Source of the DNA: Selenomonas sp.
GTDB lineage: Bacteria; Bacillota_C; Negativicutes; Selenomonadales; Selenomonadaceae
DNA: 64,000 bases
Direction: 5' to 3'
NCBI RefSeq assembly: GCF_024693525.1
Contig: NZ_JAILKR010000062.1
Coordinates: 1-64,000, forward strand
Numbering within the stretch: the first letter of the stretch is position 1; each line of letters starts with the position of its first letter. A model generated the notes under the pieces. The model was given only the letters and a program-made list of their open reading frames with translations. It was not told the DNA's origin and ran no database searches. Below, piece by piece: positions 18,229 through 27,772 of the stretch. Both the position numbers and the translations under genes were made by a program.

Positions 18229-18708
18229 TTAGCGAAAAACCGTCCACAAAACCAGCACCACGGCCAGCAGGCATTTGCCTCCCACCACAAACATTGATAA
18301 ATTGGCCCAAACCGATGTGACATCCATATATTCACTCATCCGGTGAGCAATCTCATCGGGCTCATTTGCTGCCAAGAGTTTCCGCATGCGATAAAAGTCT
18401 ACCAGGGAATCCACAATCAACGCCGCCGCAACAAAATAAAAAGCCCATTGCTGCCAAGGGCGAAGCTCCGCGTATTGGTAGGTAAAGAAGAATCCCAATC
18501 CATCAATCATTAGCAGTGCCATCGACATCAGCAGAAACATTTTGCCAATGCCTCTGCCTGACATGAATTTTCCCATGGACTCAATCTCGTCCTGCCACTG
18601 CTTTCGTTCCTCGTCATCAATATCCGGCCCCGTATGTACCAGCAATGTCTGCAACGCATAGCCGCTGACCAGCAGCCAAAAAATCGCATAACATTGAATT
18701 CCTAACAT
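18229..18708 (-). CDS. Small membrane protein of unknown function
   Basis: 159 residues, not recognised. Three or four hydrophobic helices (an N-terminal IFWLLVSGYALQTLL, FLLMSMALLMIDGLGFFF, WAFYFVAAALIVDSLV and a C-terminal VGGKCLLAVVLVLWTV) alternate with charged loops (DDEERKQWQDEIESMGK). The ATG at 18708 follows AGGAGG; the frame is open further upstream to 18780 but lacks a ribosome site there. Confidence 0.75.
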   Translation of the reverse strand: MLGIQCYAIFWLLVSGYALQTLLVHTGPDIDDEERKQWQDEIESMGKFMSGRGIGKMFLLMSMALLMIDGLGFFFTYQYAELRPWQQWAFYFVAAALIVDSLVDFYRMRKLLAANEPDEIAHRMSEYMDVTSVWANLSMFVVGGKCLLAVVLVLWTVFR

Positions 18709-18800
18709 GATAAATAAACCTCCTGCAAATTCGATTCTATCCATTAGTATACAAAGCAAAGCGCCCCATTGCAACTGCAATGAGGCACTCTTCCCTCCAT

Positions 18801-19163
18801 TTAGCGACGGCGTTTAACCTCCGGCCATGGACGAATATGTTTGGGATTCGTAGCGACACCGTCGAGTCCTACCCAACGTGAAGAAAAGGATTCAAGGTGT
18901 GCTTTCTTTTCTTTCGTTTTACCATTCCTATTCGCTGAGCCAACGGCAACAAGATTCTGTGCATTGACCACTTGTTTTTCTTCCTGCTCCGAAGCCCTGG
19001 CGCAACCACAGCCACAATCCCGGATATAATTGCTTTCCAGTTCTTCCTGGGAAAAAATTGTGAAATTACCACAGGCACAACGACACCAGTAATACTCGCT
19101 GCCGAATTTGTCCTTGCGCCCCGTCGACTCTAGAACAGTAATCTTTCCAAACTGCTTGTCCAA
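18801..19163 (-). CDS. Zinc-binding-type small protein, function unknown
   Basis: About 120 residues. The N-terminal half (FGKITVLESTGR, YYWCRCACGNF, SQEEL, RDCGCG) has the cysteine pattern of a short domain often found in phage proteins with AP2 or HNH domains; here it stands alone. The C-terminal half is lysine- and serine-rich and lacks a recognisable fold. I prefer the TTG at 19163, which lies behind GGGAGGAG; the frame is open to 19292 but that stretch contains promoter-like and terminator sequence. The start is uncertain. Confidence 0.65.
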   Translation of the reverse strand: MDKQFGKITVLESTGRKDKFGSEYYWCRCACGNFTIFSQEELESNYIRDCGCGCARASEQEEKQVVNAQNLVAVGSANRNGKTKEKKAHLESFSSRWVGLDGVATNPKHIRPWPEVKRRR

Positions 19164-19264
19164 ATTCTTTTTCTCCTCCCTATCGAGGATATATATCACA
19201 ATCCACCTTATTATATTTCGCCTTAATTTAACAAACTCCTGCCAACAAAAGCTCTTTTTTTTAC

Positions 19265-19300
19265 AAAAGAAGAGCCTTCTGTCGCAAAACAAAAGGCTCT
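19265..19300 (-). terminator. Intrinsic terminator upstream of the zinc-type gene
   Basis: AGAGCCTT pairs with AAGGCTCT around a 14-base loop; on the minus strand a T-rich tract follows (TCTTTTG). It ends the transcript of the small gene just upstream. Confidence 0.65.
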
Positions 19301-19322
19301 CCTGCTAAATCAAAAGGCCAAA

Positions 19323-19490
19323 TCAAACGCGGATTATGGCCACATTCTCCTTATCCACATCCAGATGTTCTTCCACAACCATCTCAGACATCGACGTTGA
19401 ATCCTCACTTACTTCCACAGCTACCACTTCATAGCTGATACTCCAGCCACCACGGAATACGCGGTGACCGGTAGGTACATATTCCTTCAT
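19323..19490 (-). CDS. Small 55-residue protein, unknown
   Basis: Complete frame ATG 19490 to TGA 19323, behind AAGAAGG with eight bases spacing. The product begins MKEYVPTGHRVF and ends VAIIRV; it is acidic with many valines (YEVVAVEVSEDS, MVVEEHLDV) and has no membrane segment or cysteine. It reads as a small beta-rich soluble protein. Between recN and a terminator, same strand. Not recognised. Confidence 0.65.
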   Translation of the reverse strand: MKEYVPTGHRVFRGGWSISYEVVAVEVSEDSTSMSEMVVEEHLDVDKENVAIIRV

Positions 19491-19578
19491 TCAATTTTCC
19501 TTCTTTCCAAATCTCTCACAATCCTTCCTAAGATTATCATGCTTTGAAAAAAAGTCAATATGAATTTTTACAAAAATA

Positions 19579-21282
19579 TCAGCTAAAATTGTTTTTTATT
19601 ACCATTGCATGACTTACCATTTCCTTGGCATTATCCAAAGAAGCGGCGGTGACATCAACGCCGGAAGCCATGCGGGCCACTTCACTGATGCGTTCCCGCT
19701 CGGAGAGCTGATGCACCGAAGTAACCGTCGCGCCCGCTGCTGTGGATTTCGAAATGTAGAGATGGATATCGGCCATGCAGGCAATCTGGGGAAGATGGGT
19801 GATGCAAAGAACCTGCTTGAAACGCGCCACCAAGGCAATGCGCTCGGCAACCATCTGGGCCGTGCGGCCGCCAATTCCCGTATCAATTTCATCAAATACC
19901 ATGCTGGGAACGGAAGCGTCACGAGATGCTGCCACCGTCTTGATAGCCAGAGCAATGCGGGACAATTCACCGCCAGACGCAACTTTTTGCAGGGGCTTTT
20001 CCGCTTCGCCAGGGTTGGCCGAAAAATACATGGCTACGGCATCAGCACCACCCGGTAGAAATTTGCCCGCTGGCGTTACGGCAATGCGAAAGACTGCCTT
20101 GGGCATTCCCAGCGCCGTGAGTTGTTTGCCAATAGCAGTGCCTAGTTCCTTGGCCGCTTGGGTACGTAGTTTGGTCACCCGCTCCGCTTTCGCCGTCAGT
20201 TCCTGCTTCAAGGACTCAATCTGTTTTTCCAGCGCCTGCATGTCTTCATCGTAATTTTCGATGTCCTGTAATTCCTGCTGGACTTTTTCCTGATGGGCCA
20301 AAATCTCCTCAATCGTGGCACCGTATTTTTTGCGAAGCTTGTAGATGACATCCATCCGGCGCTGAAGTTTATCCAGCTTCTCCGGGCTAAACTCCATGCC
20401 CTCCCCGTAGTCGCGAAGTTCATAGGCCGCTTCTTGCAAGGAAATGAACGCCTCTTCTACCATCTTCTGCGCGTTGGCCATGGATTCGTCAAAGCGGCTC
20501 ATATCCAACAGGTTTTTCTTGACCTTCGATAAAGCAGCTAAGACGCTGCCCCCGTCTTTTGAACCATTTTCCAGCAGGTTATAAGAATCTTCCACATAGC
20601 CAGCAATTTTTTCCGCATGGGATAATTTGCGAATCTGGGCTTCGAGTTCCTCATCTTCCCCTGCTTTGAGCTGGGCTCCCTCGATTTCCTTATCCTGCCA
20701 GCGAAGCATATCGAGCCGCTGGGCATATTCCCGGGAAGCCTGTTCCTTTTCTGCATACAGCTTGCAACAGCTGTGCCAGTTGTCGTAGGACTGCCGATAA
20801 GCCGACAGGGCAGCAGCAAGTTCCGGAACATAGCCATCTAACAAATTAAACTGGCTCTCTTCCTTTAACAGGGCCAGATTTTCATTTTGGCCATGAACAT
20901 CCACCAAAAAAGAACCAATCTTCTTGAGGACCGCCAACGTGACATGACAGCCATTTACCAGCACCATGCTGCGGCCGCCATGGGTCACCTGCCGCGTGAT
21001 GATTAGCATGCCCTCGGAATCATCGATGGCCTGAGATGCCAGATATTCATGCAACGCCGCCGCTTCCGATTCCAAGGTAAAAACCGCTTCCACCCGAAGC
21101 CACTCACAGCCTGTGCGAATCGAATCCGAAGAGATGCGATTGCCAAGGATTGCTCCTAAAGAGTCAATCAGTATGGATTTACCGGCGCCGGTCTCACCCG
21201 TAAGAATGTTGAGACCAGGTCCAAACTCTACCTGTACATGTTCAAGCAAGGCAAAATTCCAAACGGTCAAAGTTTTCAGCAT
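19579..21282 (-). CDS. recN: DNA repair protein RecN
   Basis: SMC-like ATPase of double-strand-break repair, 567 residues. Walker A GETGAGKS near residue 31, VDVHGQNENLALL, a long coiled coil at about 150-370, signature motif SGGELSRIALAIK, Walker B MVFDEIDTGIGG and CITHLPQIA. Directly follows argR with a 25-base gap, an order conserved in Firmicutes (nadK/argR/recN). Confidence 0.97.
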   Translation of the reverse strand: MLKTLTVWNFALLEHVQVEFGPGLNILTGETGAGKSILIDSLGAILGNRISSDSIRTGCEWLRVEAVFTLESEAAALHEYLASQAIDDSEGMLIITRQVTHGGRSMVLVNGCHVTLAVLKKIGSFLVDVHGQNENLALLKEESQFNLLDGYVPELAAALSAYRQSYDNWHSCCKLYAEKEQASREYAQRLDMLRWQDKEIEGAQLKAGEDEELEAQIRKLSHAEKIAGYVEDSYNLLENGSKDGGSVLAALSKVKKNLLDMSRFDESMANAQKMVEEAFISLQEAAYELRDYGEGMEFSPEKLDKLQRRMDVIYKLRKKYGATIEEILAHQEKVQQELQDIENYDEDMQALEKQIESLKQELTAKAERVTKLRTQAAKELGTAIGKQLTALGMPKAVFRIAVTPAGKFLPGGADAVAMYFSANPGEAEKPLQKVASGGELSRIALAIKTVAASRDASVPSMVFDEIDTGIGGRTAQMVAERIALVARFKQVLCITHLPQIACMADIHLYISKSTAAGATVTSVHQLSERERISEVARMASGVDVTAASLDNAKEMVSHAMVIKNNFS

Positions 21283-21307
21283 CGAAGAAGATCTCCTTTA
21301 GTGTGCA

Positions 21308-21760
21308 TCATTTCAAATAGGACTGCAGGCGATGCAGAATTTTTTCGGTAGCTTCCTTGGGCTTGATGACCATGATGATGTTATCGTCACCAGCCACCGT
21401 ACCGATGACTTCGGTCCAATTCGCGTGGTCTAGTGCCGAAGCCACCGTGTTAGCGCCCCCCGGCAGCGTCTTGACCACAATGATATTTTCACTGTAATCG
21501 CAAGCGGTAACCGTGTCAGCAAAGAGACGATGCATGCGCTCTTCTGTGAACAAAATTGCGTTCTGCATCGGCGATGCATACCGATAGCGTCCGTCGCCAG
21601 TGGGTACTTTAATGAGCATCAGTTCTTTGATATCCCGGGATACCGTTGCCTGGGTCACCTGTATGCGGCGTTCCCGCAGTGCTTCGGCCAAATCCTCCTG
21701 CGTCTCTATGACTTGATTATCGATAATATTCTTGATTACGGCATGACGTACACTTTTCAT
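21308..21760 (-). CDS. argR: Arginine repressor ArgR
   Basis: Transcription factor, 150 residues. N-terminal winged helix with TQATVSRDIKEL; C-terminal hexamerisation and arginine-binding domain with GGANTVASALD and GTVAGDDNIIMV. In this position it is part of the conserved tlyA-nadK-argR-recN cluster; the regulated arginine genes are not in the window. Confidence 0.97.
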   Translation of the reverse strand: MKSVRHAVIKNIIDNQVIETQEDLAEALRERRIQVTQATVSRDIKELMLIKVPTGDGRYRYASPMQNAILFTEERMHRLFADTVTACDYSENIIVVKTLPGGANTVASALDHANWTEVIGTVAGDDNIIMVIKPKEATEKILHRLQSYLK

Positions 21761-21789
21761 CTGTCCACCTCTCCTTGTCTAACGATATA

Positions 21790-22641
21790 TCAGGCATCTT
21801 TCCAAAGCTTCGTCCGAAGAATCTGGTAGTAATCCTTGTCTTCGAACTTCACGATGCCTGCCTGTACATTTGATTTCATAACGGTGACTTCATCCCCCGG
21901 CAGCAAGCGGAAACTTTCCTGTCCATCAAAGGTTACGATGATGTCCTGATGGATGGCTGCAATCTGAATATGAACCACATCATCCTCCCCCACTACCAGC
22001 GGCCGCATATTAAAGGTATGGGCACAAATTGGCGTAATCAGCAGCGCGCGGATATTCGGATTCATAATGGGGCCGCCAGCGGAAAGAGAATAAGCCGTAG
22101 ACCCCGTTGGGGACGATACGATTACCCCATCGGCTTTGTAATCCATCAAATGGGTTTCATTAATGCTAAGTCCCAAGTGAAGCATGCGGGCCACGCCGCC
22201 CTTAGTCACCACCACATCGTTAATGGCATGTCCTAAGAACCGCTCCTGCCCACTGGATTTGACAAAGCCCGCCAAGAGCAGACGGTGTTCAATCTGGTAA
22301 TCTCCCTCCAGGATTTTCTGAAGCTTGGTTTCTAGTTCCCCAAGCTCAATATCTGCCATAAATCCGAGGGTGCCAATATTGATACCACAGACTGGCACCG
22401 ACCGGGCACCGTATCGGCGACATACCCCCAGCAGCGTCCCGTCACCGCCAAGACTCAAGGCGATATCGGCTTCAATTTGTTCAATATTGGGTACCCCGTA
22501 TTCTTCGAAACCAAAGAAGCGCGATTCATCAATGGGCATGATGAGTTTTACATCCTTGTCCCGATAGAAATCCATTATTCGTGTTAAAACTTCCGGGGCC
22601 TGGGGTTTATCCACATTCGGAAAAATGGCGATAGTCAGCAT
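21790..22641 (-). CDS. nadK: NAD kinase
   Basis: Phosphorylates NAD to NADP. 283 residues from the ATG at 22641 (AAGGAG eight bases ahead; a GTG lies one codon upstream). The GGDGTLL nucleotide-binding motif is in ALSLGGDGTLLG, followed by GINIGTLGFM, NDVVVTKGG and SPTGSTAYSLSAGGPI. Twelve bases after tlyA. Confidence 0.97.
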   Translation of the reverse strand: MLTIAIFPNVDKPQAPEVLTRIMDFYRDKDVKLIMPIDESRFFGFEEYGVPNIEQIEADIALSLGGDGTLLGVCRRYGARSVPVCGINIGTLGFMADIELGELETKLQKILEGDYQIEHRLLLAGFVKSSGQERFLGHAINDVVVTKGGVARMLHLGLSINETHLMDYKADGVIVSSPTGSTAYSLSAGGPIMNPNIRALLITPICAHTFNMRPLVVGEDDVVHIQIAAIHQDIIVTFDGQESFRLLPGDEVTVMKSNVQAGIVKFEDKDYYQILRTKLWKDA

Positions 22642-22653
22642 CACAATTACTCC

Positions 22654-23463
22654 TTATTTATCCAGCGCTCCATGCGCCTCAGCCACAACCGTTACGAGGC
22701 GCTCCTCGGTTACGGTATCCTGCTGGCCTTTATCCTTGGTCAACCGGATGAGATACTCGATATTCCCCTCCGGTCCCTTTACGGGTGAAAAGGTAAGTGC
22801 CATGGGTACAAAACCCAGTTCCCGGGCAAAGGCCGTAACGGTGCGGATTACATTTTCATGAACGGCCGGGTCACGTACTACGCCCTTCTTGCCGACAAAC
22901 TCCCGGCCTGCCTCAAACTGCGGCTTGATAAGGGCCACCAATTCCCCCTCGTCCTTGAGCAACGAAAAGGCTACGGGCAGAACTTTGGTCAGCGAGATAA
23001 AAGCAACGTCAATGGAAGCAAAGTCCAACAGCGTCCCGATATCTTCCGGCGTCACATTGCGGATATTGGTGCGCTCCATATTGACCACGCGGTCATCGGT
23101 GCGCAATTTCCAAGCCAACTGACCATAACCCACATCGATGGCAAATACCTGAACCGCACCATTTTGCAACATGCAGTCCGTAAAGCCGCCAGTGGAGGCA
23201 CCAATATCGGCGCAGCGACGTCCCTCAAGAGCAACGCCAAATTCCTTCATGGCCTTCTCAAGCTTCAAGCCACCACGGCTGACATAGGGAATATCATTGC
23301 CCAACAGGCGAATTTCCGCCTCAGGCTTTACCGTTGCTCCGGCTTTATCCACCTTCTGATTATCCACCAGGACTTCGCCTGCCATAATCATGCGTTTCGC
23401 CCGTTCACGGCTGCCGGCTAATCCCTTTTCTACTAATAAAATATCTAATCGTTGTTTTGCCAT
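22654..23463 (-). CDS. tlyA: TlyA family rRNA 2'-O-methyltransferase
   Basis: 269 residues. N-terminal S4 domain (MAKQRLDILLVEKGLAGSRERAKRMI-type) then an FtsJ-like methyltransferase with GASTGGFTD as the SAM motif and KPQFEAGR near the active site. Relatives methylate 16S and/or 23S rRNA riboses; which site is used here cannot be told. Start overlaps the dxs stop codon. Confidence 0.95.
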   Translation of the reverse strand: MAKQRLDILLVEKGLAGSRERAKRMIMAGEVLVDNQKVDKAGATVKPEAEIRLLGNDIPYVSRGGLKLEKAMKEFGVALEGRRCADIGASTGGFTDCMLQNGAVQVFAIDVGYGQLAWKLRTDDRVVNMERTNIRNVTPEDIGTLLDFASIDVAFISLTKVLPVAFSLLKDEGELVALIKPQFEAGREFVGKKGVVRDPAVHENVIRTVTAFARELGFVPMALTFSPVKGPEGNIEYLIRLTKDKGQQDTVTEERLVTVVAEAHGALDK

Positions 23464-25349
23464 TATTGTAATCGTTCCTTTACTGCTGCTGCCAGCTGCT
23501 GGGGCGTAAGGCCACAGAGTTCCAGCAGTTCCTTCGGCGTTCCCTGTTCGATAAACTTATCTGGAAGCCCTAAACGAAGAAGTTTTACTTTGTCCGAAAG
23601 CCCCTCATCCATCAGATACTCGGCCACTCCTGAGCCAAAGCCCCCCACCAAAGAATTTTCCTCCACGGTAACTAGCAGCTGGCGCGAAGCCATCTGCTTG
23701 ATGACTTCGGTATCTAAGGGTTTGACAAAGCGCATATTGACCACTGAGGCAGAAATGCCATCGGCGGCCAAAATTTCTGCCGCTTCCTCGGCCTGGTGAA
23801 CCATAGGGCCAACGGCCAAAAAGGCCACGGTATCATCAGCAGCCGTCTTGACAATTTCCGCTTTGCCCACTGGCACCTCAGCAAAATCTTCCCGAAGAGG
23901 CACACCAAAGCCAGCGCCACGTGGATAACGGACAGCCGTAGGGGAATCCATCTCCACCGCCGTTGCCAGCATGTCCCGAAGTTCTGCTTCATCTTTCGGC
24001 ACAAAGATTGTCATATTCGGCATGTGGCGAAGATAAGACAAGTCAAAGGCGCCATGATGGGTGGGGCCATCGGCCCCCACCAGACCAGCCCGGTCAAGGC
24101 ACAGGGTCACCGGCAGATTCTGCAGGCAGACATCGTGCAATAGCTGGTCATAAGCCCGCTGGGCAAAGGTGGAATAAAGGGCCACCACCGGATGGCGACC
24201 GTCAGCAGCCATACCAGCAGCCAGCGTAACGGCGTGCTCCTCGGCAATGCCCACATCGAAGAACCGGCCCGGGTAGACTTCCCCAAAGGCTTTAAGCCCC
24301 GTACCCGATGGCATAGCTGCCGTAATTGCGGTAATATTGGAATTCTTATCCGCCAGCTCTATTAAGGCCTTGCTAAATACCGACGTGTAGCTGGGTGCTC
24401 CCCCTGCTTTCTTCGGGCACTCACCAGTCTGGCGGTCAAATATACCAATGCCATGGAACTTGTTGGGATTATTCTCTGCCGGCAGGAAGCCCTTGCCCTT
24501 CTTCGTATGAATGTGAATGAGCACTGGCCCCTCAAGCTCTTTGGCCCGGCAGAACATTTCCTGGAGCAGCGAAATATCGTGACCGTCCAGCGGTCCAATG
24601 TAATGAAAGCCGATTTCCTCAAAGATACTGCCCGGCACCAAGGCGGAACGAACGCTATCCTTCACAATCTGTGCCGTCCGATAAGCCTTATCCCCAATAT
24701 GAGGAATGCTCATAAGCAGATTTCCCACATCTTTTTTGGCTTTGTTATACTGAGGGGCCGTACGGATACGAGAAAGATATTCGCTCATGCCACCGACATT
24801 CTTATCAATGGACATTTCGTTGTCATTTAGAATAACAATGAGCTTCTTGCCCAGGTCACCAGCTTGATTCAGAGCCTCAAAAGACTCGCCGCCGGTCAGA
24901 GCCCCATCGCCAATAACCGCAATGACTTCGTTGCAGCGGCCACAGAGGTCACGGGATATGGCCATACCCAAGGCTGCAGAAATCGAAGTACTGGCATGGC
25001 CAACGCCAAAGGCATCGTACTTCGATTCAAAGCGATTGGGAAATCCCGTGATTCCCCCTAACTGACGCAGGGTGTGAAAACGCTCCCGACGCCCCGTCAG
25101 GATTTTGTGGGAATAGGCCTGATGGCCTACATCCCAAACCAGTTTATCCTGCGGGAAATGAAACACGCTGTACAGAGCCAGGGTGAGTTCCACCGTTCCG
25201 AGACTCGGTGCCAGATGTCCGCCATTTTCCGATACGGTATCGATGATAAAACCGCGCAGCTCACGCGCCAGTTCCTCAAGCTCCGAGAGACTGTACTTCT
25301 TTATATCTTCCGGATTGTTGATTTTATCCAGCAGTGGATATGCATTCAT
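23463..25349 (-). CDS. dxs: 1-deoxy-D-xylulose-5-phosphate synthase
   Basis: First step of the MEP isoprenoid pathway: pyruvate plus glyceraldehyde 3-phosphate to DXP, thiamine-diphosphate dependent. 628 residues. GGHLAPSLGTVEL, the GDGALTGG...NDNEMSI ThDP motif and DRAGLVGADGPTHHG are present, with a transketolase C-terminal domain. The ATG at 25349 follows GGGAG; a TTG five codons upstream is less likely. Directly after ispA, so two isoprenoid genes are coupled. Confidence 0.97.
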   Translation of the reverse strand: MNAYPLLDKINNPEDIKKYSLSELEELARELRGFIIDTVSENGGHLAPSLGTVELTLALYSVFHFPQDKLVWDVGHQAYSHKILTGRRERFHTLRQLGGITGFPNRFESKYDAFGVGHASTSISAALGMAISRDLCGRCNEVIAVIGDGALTGGESFEALNQAGDLGKKLIVILNDNEMSIDKNVGGMSEYLSRIRTAPQYNKAKKDVGNLLMSIPHIGDKAYRTAQIVKDSVRSALVPGSIFEEIGFHYIGPLDGHDISLLQEMFCRAKELEGPVLIHIHTKKGKGFLPAENNPNKFHGIGIFDRQTGECPKKAGGAPSYTSVFSKALIELADKNSNITAITAAMPSGTGLKAFGEVYPGRFFDVGIAEEHAVTLAAGMAADGRHPVVALYSTFAQRAYDQLLHDVCLQNLPVTLCLDRAGLVGADGPTHHGAFDLSYLRHMPNMTIFVPKDEAELRDMLATAVEMDSPTAVRYPRGAGFGVPLREDFAEVPVGKAEIVKTAADDTVAFLAVGPMVHQAEEAAEILAADGISASVVNMRFVKPLDTEVIKQMASRQLLVTVEENSLVGGFGSGVAEYLMDEGLSDKVKLLRLGLPDKFIEQGTPKELLELCGLTPQQLAAAVKERLQ

Positions 25350-25364
25350 GCCAAGCACTCCCAA

Positions 25365-26246
25365 TCATTTATTACGGTCGACCAGATAAGAAACGAGCTC
25401 ACGCAGGAAGTCCGCCTCCGGACCAAAATCCTTCAACGCTGCTACGGCCTCTTCGACCGTTTCCTGGGCCAGTTTCTTGGCTTCCTCCAACGAAGTCAGG
25501 GTAACATAAGTGGATTTATGATTTTTCTCATCACTGCCCACCGGTTTGCCAATCACGGACGCATCACCGATAACATCTAAAATATCATCGGTAATCTGGA
25601 AGGCCAAGCCAAATTTATCTGCATACTCCGTCAAGGCAGCTAGCTGGGCTGACGTTGCCCCAGCCAGAATCGCACCGCTGCGGATGGCCGCCCGAAATAA
25701 CGCACCGGTTTTTCCCAGATGTACAAGCCGCATGGTGTCCATATCGATCTGTTTGTTTTCTGACTCCATATCAAGGGCCTGTCCGCCTACCATGCCATCC
25801 GGACCGGCAGCGATGCTCATCTCCCGAACAACCTTTACCAGCGTTTCCGCATCGACGCCTTCCTGGCGCAATATTACCTCAAAGGCCAAAGTCAGCAGCG
25901 CATCACCGGACAACGTTGCCATACCAGCACCATAGACCTTATGGTTGGTAAGCTTGCCACGGCGATAGTCATCATCATCCATGGCCGGCAAATCATCATG
26001 AATCAGGGAATAGGTATGAATCATCTCAATGGCAAGGCCCGTTTTGAGGAATTTCGTACCATCGACACCCAATGCATCCGCAGCCGCCATCAACAGTACC
26101 GGCCGCAGGCGCTTGCCGCCAGCCAACAGACTATACTCCATGGATTCCGTCAGCGTCTTGTCAATAGGCGACTTCTTATTGAGTTCACCAGCCAAAGCAG
26201 ACTCCACCAATTGCTGTCTTTCTTTCCAGAGTTCCTTGAGCTTCAT
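25365..26246 (-). CDS. ispA: Farnesyl/geranyl diphosphate synthase (polyprenyl synthetase)
   Basis: Chain-elongating prenyltransferase, 293 residues. First aspartate-rich motif HDDLPAMDDDDYRRG, second QITDDILD, plus GGKRLRPVLL. These are the metal-binding motifs for allylic diphosphate condensation. Product length (farnesyl likely) is inferred from the ispA-like size and its place between xseB and dxs. Confidence 0.95.
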   Translation of the reverse strand: MKLKELWKERQQLVESALAGELNKKSPIDKTLTESMEYSLLAGGKRLRPVLLMAAADALGVDGTKFLKTGLAIEMIHTYSLIHDDLPAMDDDDYRRGKLTNHKVYGAGMATLSGDALLTLAFEVILRQEGVDAETLVKVVREMSIAAGPDGMVGGQALDMESENKQIDMDTMRLVHLGKTGALFRAAIRSGAILAGATSAQLAALTEYADKFGLAFQITDDILDVIGDASVIGKPVGSDEKNHKSTYVTLTSLEEAKKLAQETVEEAVAALKDFGPEADFLRELVSYLVDRNK

Positions 26247-26249
26247 CGT

Positions 26250-26489
26250 TTATTCTCCCTCTATCTGCAATTCTTGCTTGATTACTTTCTTATTGTCTTC
26301 CCGAACCAAAAGGTCCATAGTCTTTTCCGCATCGGCCAGCGCCTTGAGACAAGTATTTCCCAGCTGGACCCCTTCGGAATAATTTGCCATAAGATCTTTG
26401 AGATTGCTGTCGCCCGATTCCATGGAAGCAACAATCTGCTCCAACTTCTCCAGCGATTCTTCAAACGACAATTCCTTTTTTCTTGGCAT
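26250..26489 (-). CDS. xseB: Exodeoxyribonuclease VII small subunit
   Basis: 79 residues, typical size. FEESLEKLEQIVASMESGD is the family signature, followed by the two-helix coiled coil. The ATG at 26489 lies behind GGAAGG and overlaps the end of xseA; a longer frame to 26531 is inside xseA. Forms a complex with XseA. Confidence 0.95.
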   Translation of the reverse strand: MPRKKELSFEESLEKLEQIVASMESGDSNLKDLMANYSEGVQLGNTCLKALADAEKTMDLLVREDNKKVIKQELQIEGE

Positions 26490-26490
26490 C

Positions 26491-27711
26491 TTATTTTCCT
26501 TCCTTTCCAGCTTTGGCTTTTGCCGGCACACCTACCACCTCAACGGGAACCTTTCCATCTTGAAGGACCAGCAGCAACTTATCCTTTGGCGCTACATCTT
26601 CTACGCTATTCACCAGCTTGCCCCCCTTTTCCGCCATGGCGTAACCACGGCGAAGGACCCCGGCAGGATTCATGCCATCCAACCGTTCCAGCCACAGATT
26701 CAAGCGGTGTTTTTTCGTGGTAATGACCTTTTCTGTCAGCCGTTGCAAGTCGCTGAGCACATAGTCAAGCCGCTGGCGGCGGGCCGCCAGCAACGACTGG
26801 GGATTCGCCAACACCGGACTGCGCAGACAGGCCTCCAGTCTTAAGCGACGGCTTTCGATTTCCTTTTTCACTTGACTTGTCAAGCGGGCCTGTAGATTTT
26901 GGACATGACGTGCTACTTCCCGGCAATCGGGAACCGCAAGTTCCGCCGCATTTGACGGCGTTGCGGCCCGAACGTCTGCCACAAAGTCCGCCAAAGTAAA
27001 ATCCGTTTCATGCCCCACGGCAGAAATTACCGGAATCTTCGAGGCAAAAATCGCCCGCACTACACATTCCTCATTGAAGGACCAAAGGTCTTCCATGGAA
27101 CCGCCGCCACGGCCTACAATCAAAACGTCCACCGGACACAGTTTGTTGAAAAACTCAATGGCTGACGCTATCTGTTCCGCCGAACCTTCCCCTTGAACCT
27201 GTACGGGATGTAGTAGCAGCTGAACCTTAGGCCAGCGATGCTTCGACACATGATAGATATCCCGCAGCACCGCTCCCGCTAAAGAGGTCACGACACCGAT
27301 TCGCTTGGGAAATACCGGCAATGGCTTTTTCCAGGATTGGTCAAACAACCCCTCCTCGGTAAGTTTTGCCTTCAACTGTTCAAAGGCCAATTGCAAATCG
27401 CCAGTTCCCTCAGGTGCCAAAGAATCCACATAAAGCTGATACGCACCGTCCCGTTCATAAACGGAAATTGTTCCCGCTGCCACGACTTTTAACCCATTGA
27501 CGGGCTGAAACCGCAGATGCTGCGCCCGGCTTTTAAACATCACGACTTTTAAAGCCCCACCGGCATCCTTCAGCGTAAAATAACAATGCCCAGAGGGATA
27601 ACATTTAAAATTCGAGATTTCCCCGCGAATCATGATGCCCTTGAGCACATTTTCCCGGTCAAACATCCCCTTTATGAACTTGTTCACCTGACTGACAGAA
27701 TGTATTGCCAC
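26491..27711 (-). CDS. xseA: Exodeoxyribonuclease VII large subunit
   Basis: Single-strand-specific exonuclease subunit, 406 residues. N-terminal OB domain (VLKGIMIRGEISNFK, SGHCYFTLKD), catalytic core with GVVTSLAGAVLRDI, GRGGGSMEDLWSFN and SAVGHETDFTL. Starts with GTG behind GGAGGG. A terminator separates it from nusB, so a promoter near 27720-27770 or read-through is needed. Confidence 0.96.
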   Translation of the reverse strand: MAIHSVSQVNKFIKGMFDRENVLKGIMIRGEISNFKCYPSGHCYFTLKDAGGALKVVMFKSRAQHLRFQPVNGLKVVAAGTISVYERDGAYQLYVDSLAPEGTGDLQLAFEQLKAKLTEEGLFDQSWKKPLPVFPKRIGVVTSLAGAVLRDIYHVSKHRWPKVQLLLHPVQVQGEGSAEQIASAIEFFNKLCPVDVLIVGRGGGSMEDLWSFNEECVVRAIFASKIPVISAVGHETDFTLADFVADVRAATPSNAAELAVPDCREVARHVQNLQARLTSQVKKEIESRRLRLEACLRSPVLANPQSLLAARRQRLDYVLSDLQRLTEKVITTKKHRLNLWLERLDGMNPAGVLRRGYAMAEKGGKLVNSVEDVAPKDKLLLVLQDGKVPVEVVGVPAKAKAGKEGK

Positions 27712-27731
27712 CTATTTCCCTCCAGACATAC

Positions 27732-27761
27732 GAAAAAGCCAGACCATTCTTTGGGTCTGGC
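27732..27761 (-). terminator. Terminator of nusB
   Basis: GCCAGACC / GGTCTGGC stem with an eight-base loop, then TTTTTC on the minus strand, eleven bases past the nusB stop and about 20 bases before the xseA start. Confidence 0.8.
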
Positions 27762-27772
27762 AGTTCGTTTCA

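Noticed and set aside
18801..19163. Prophage remnant
   Set aside because: One cysteine-rich domain resembles phage proteins, but no integrase, portal, terminase, attachment repeat or other phage gene is nearby.
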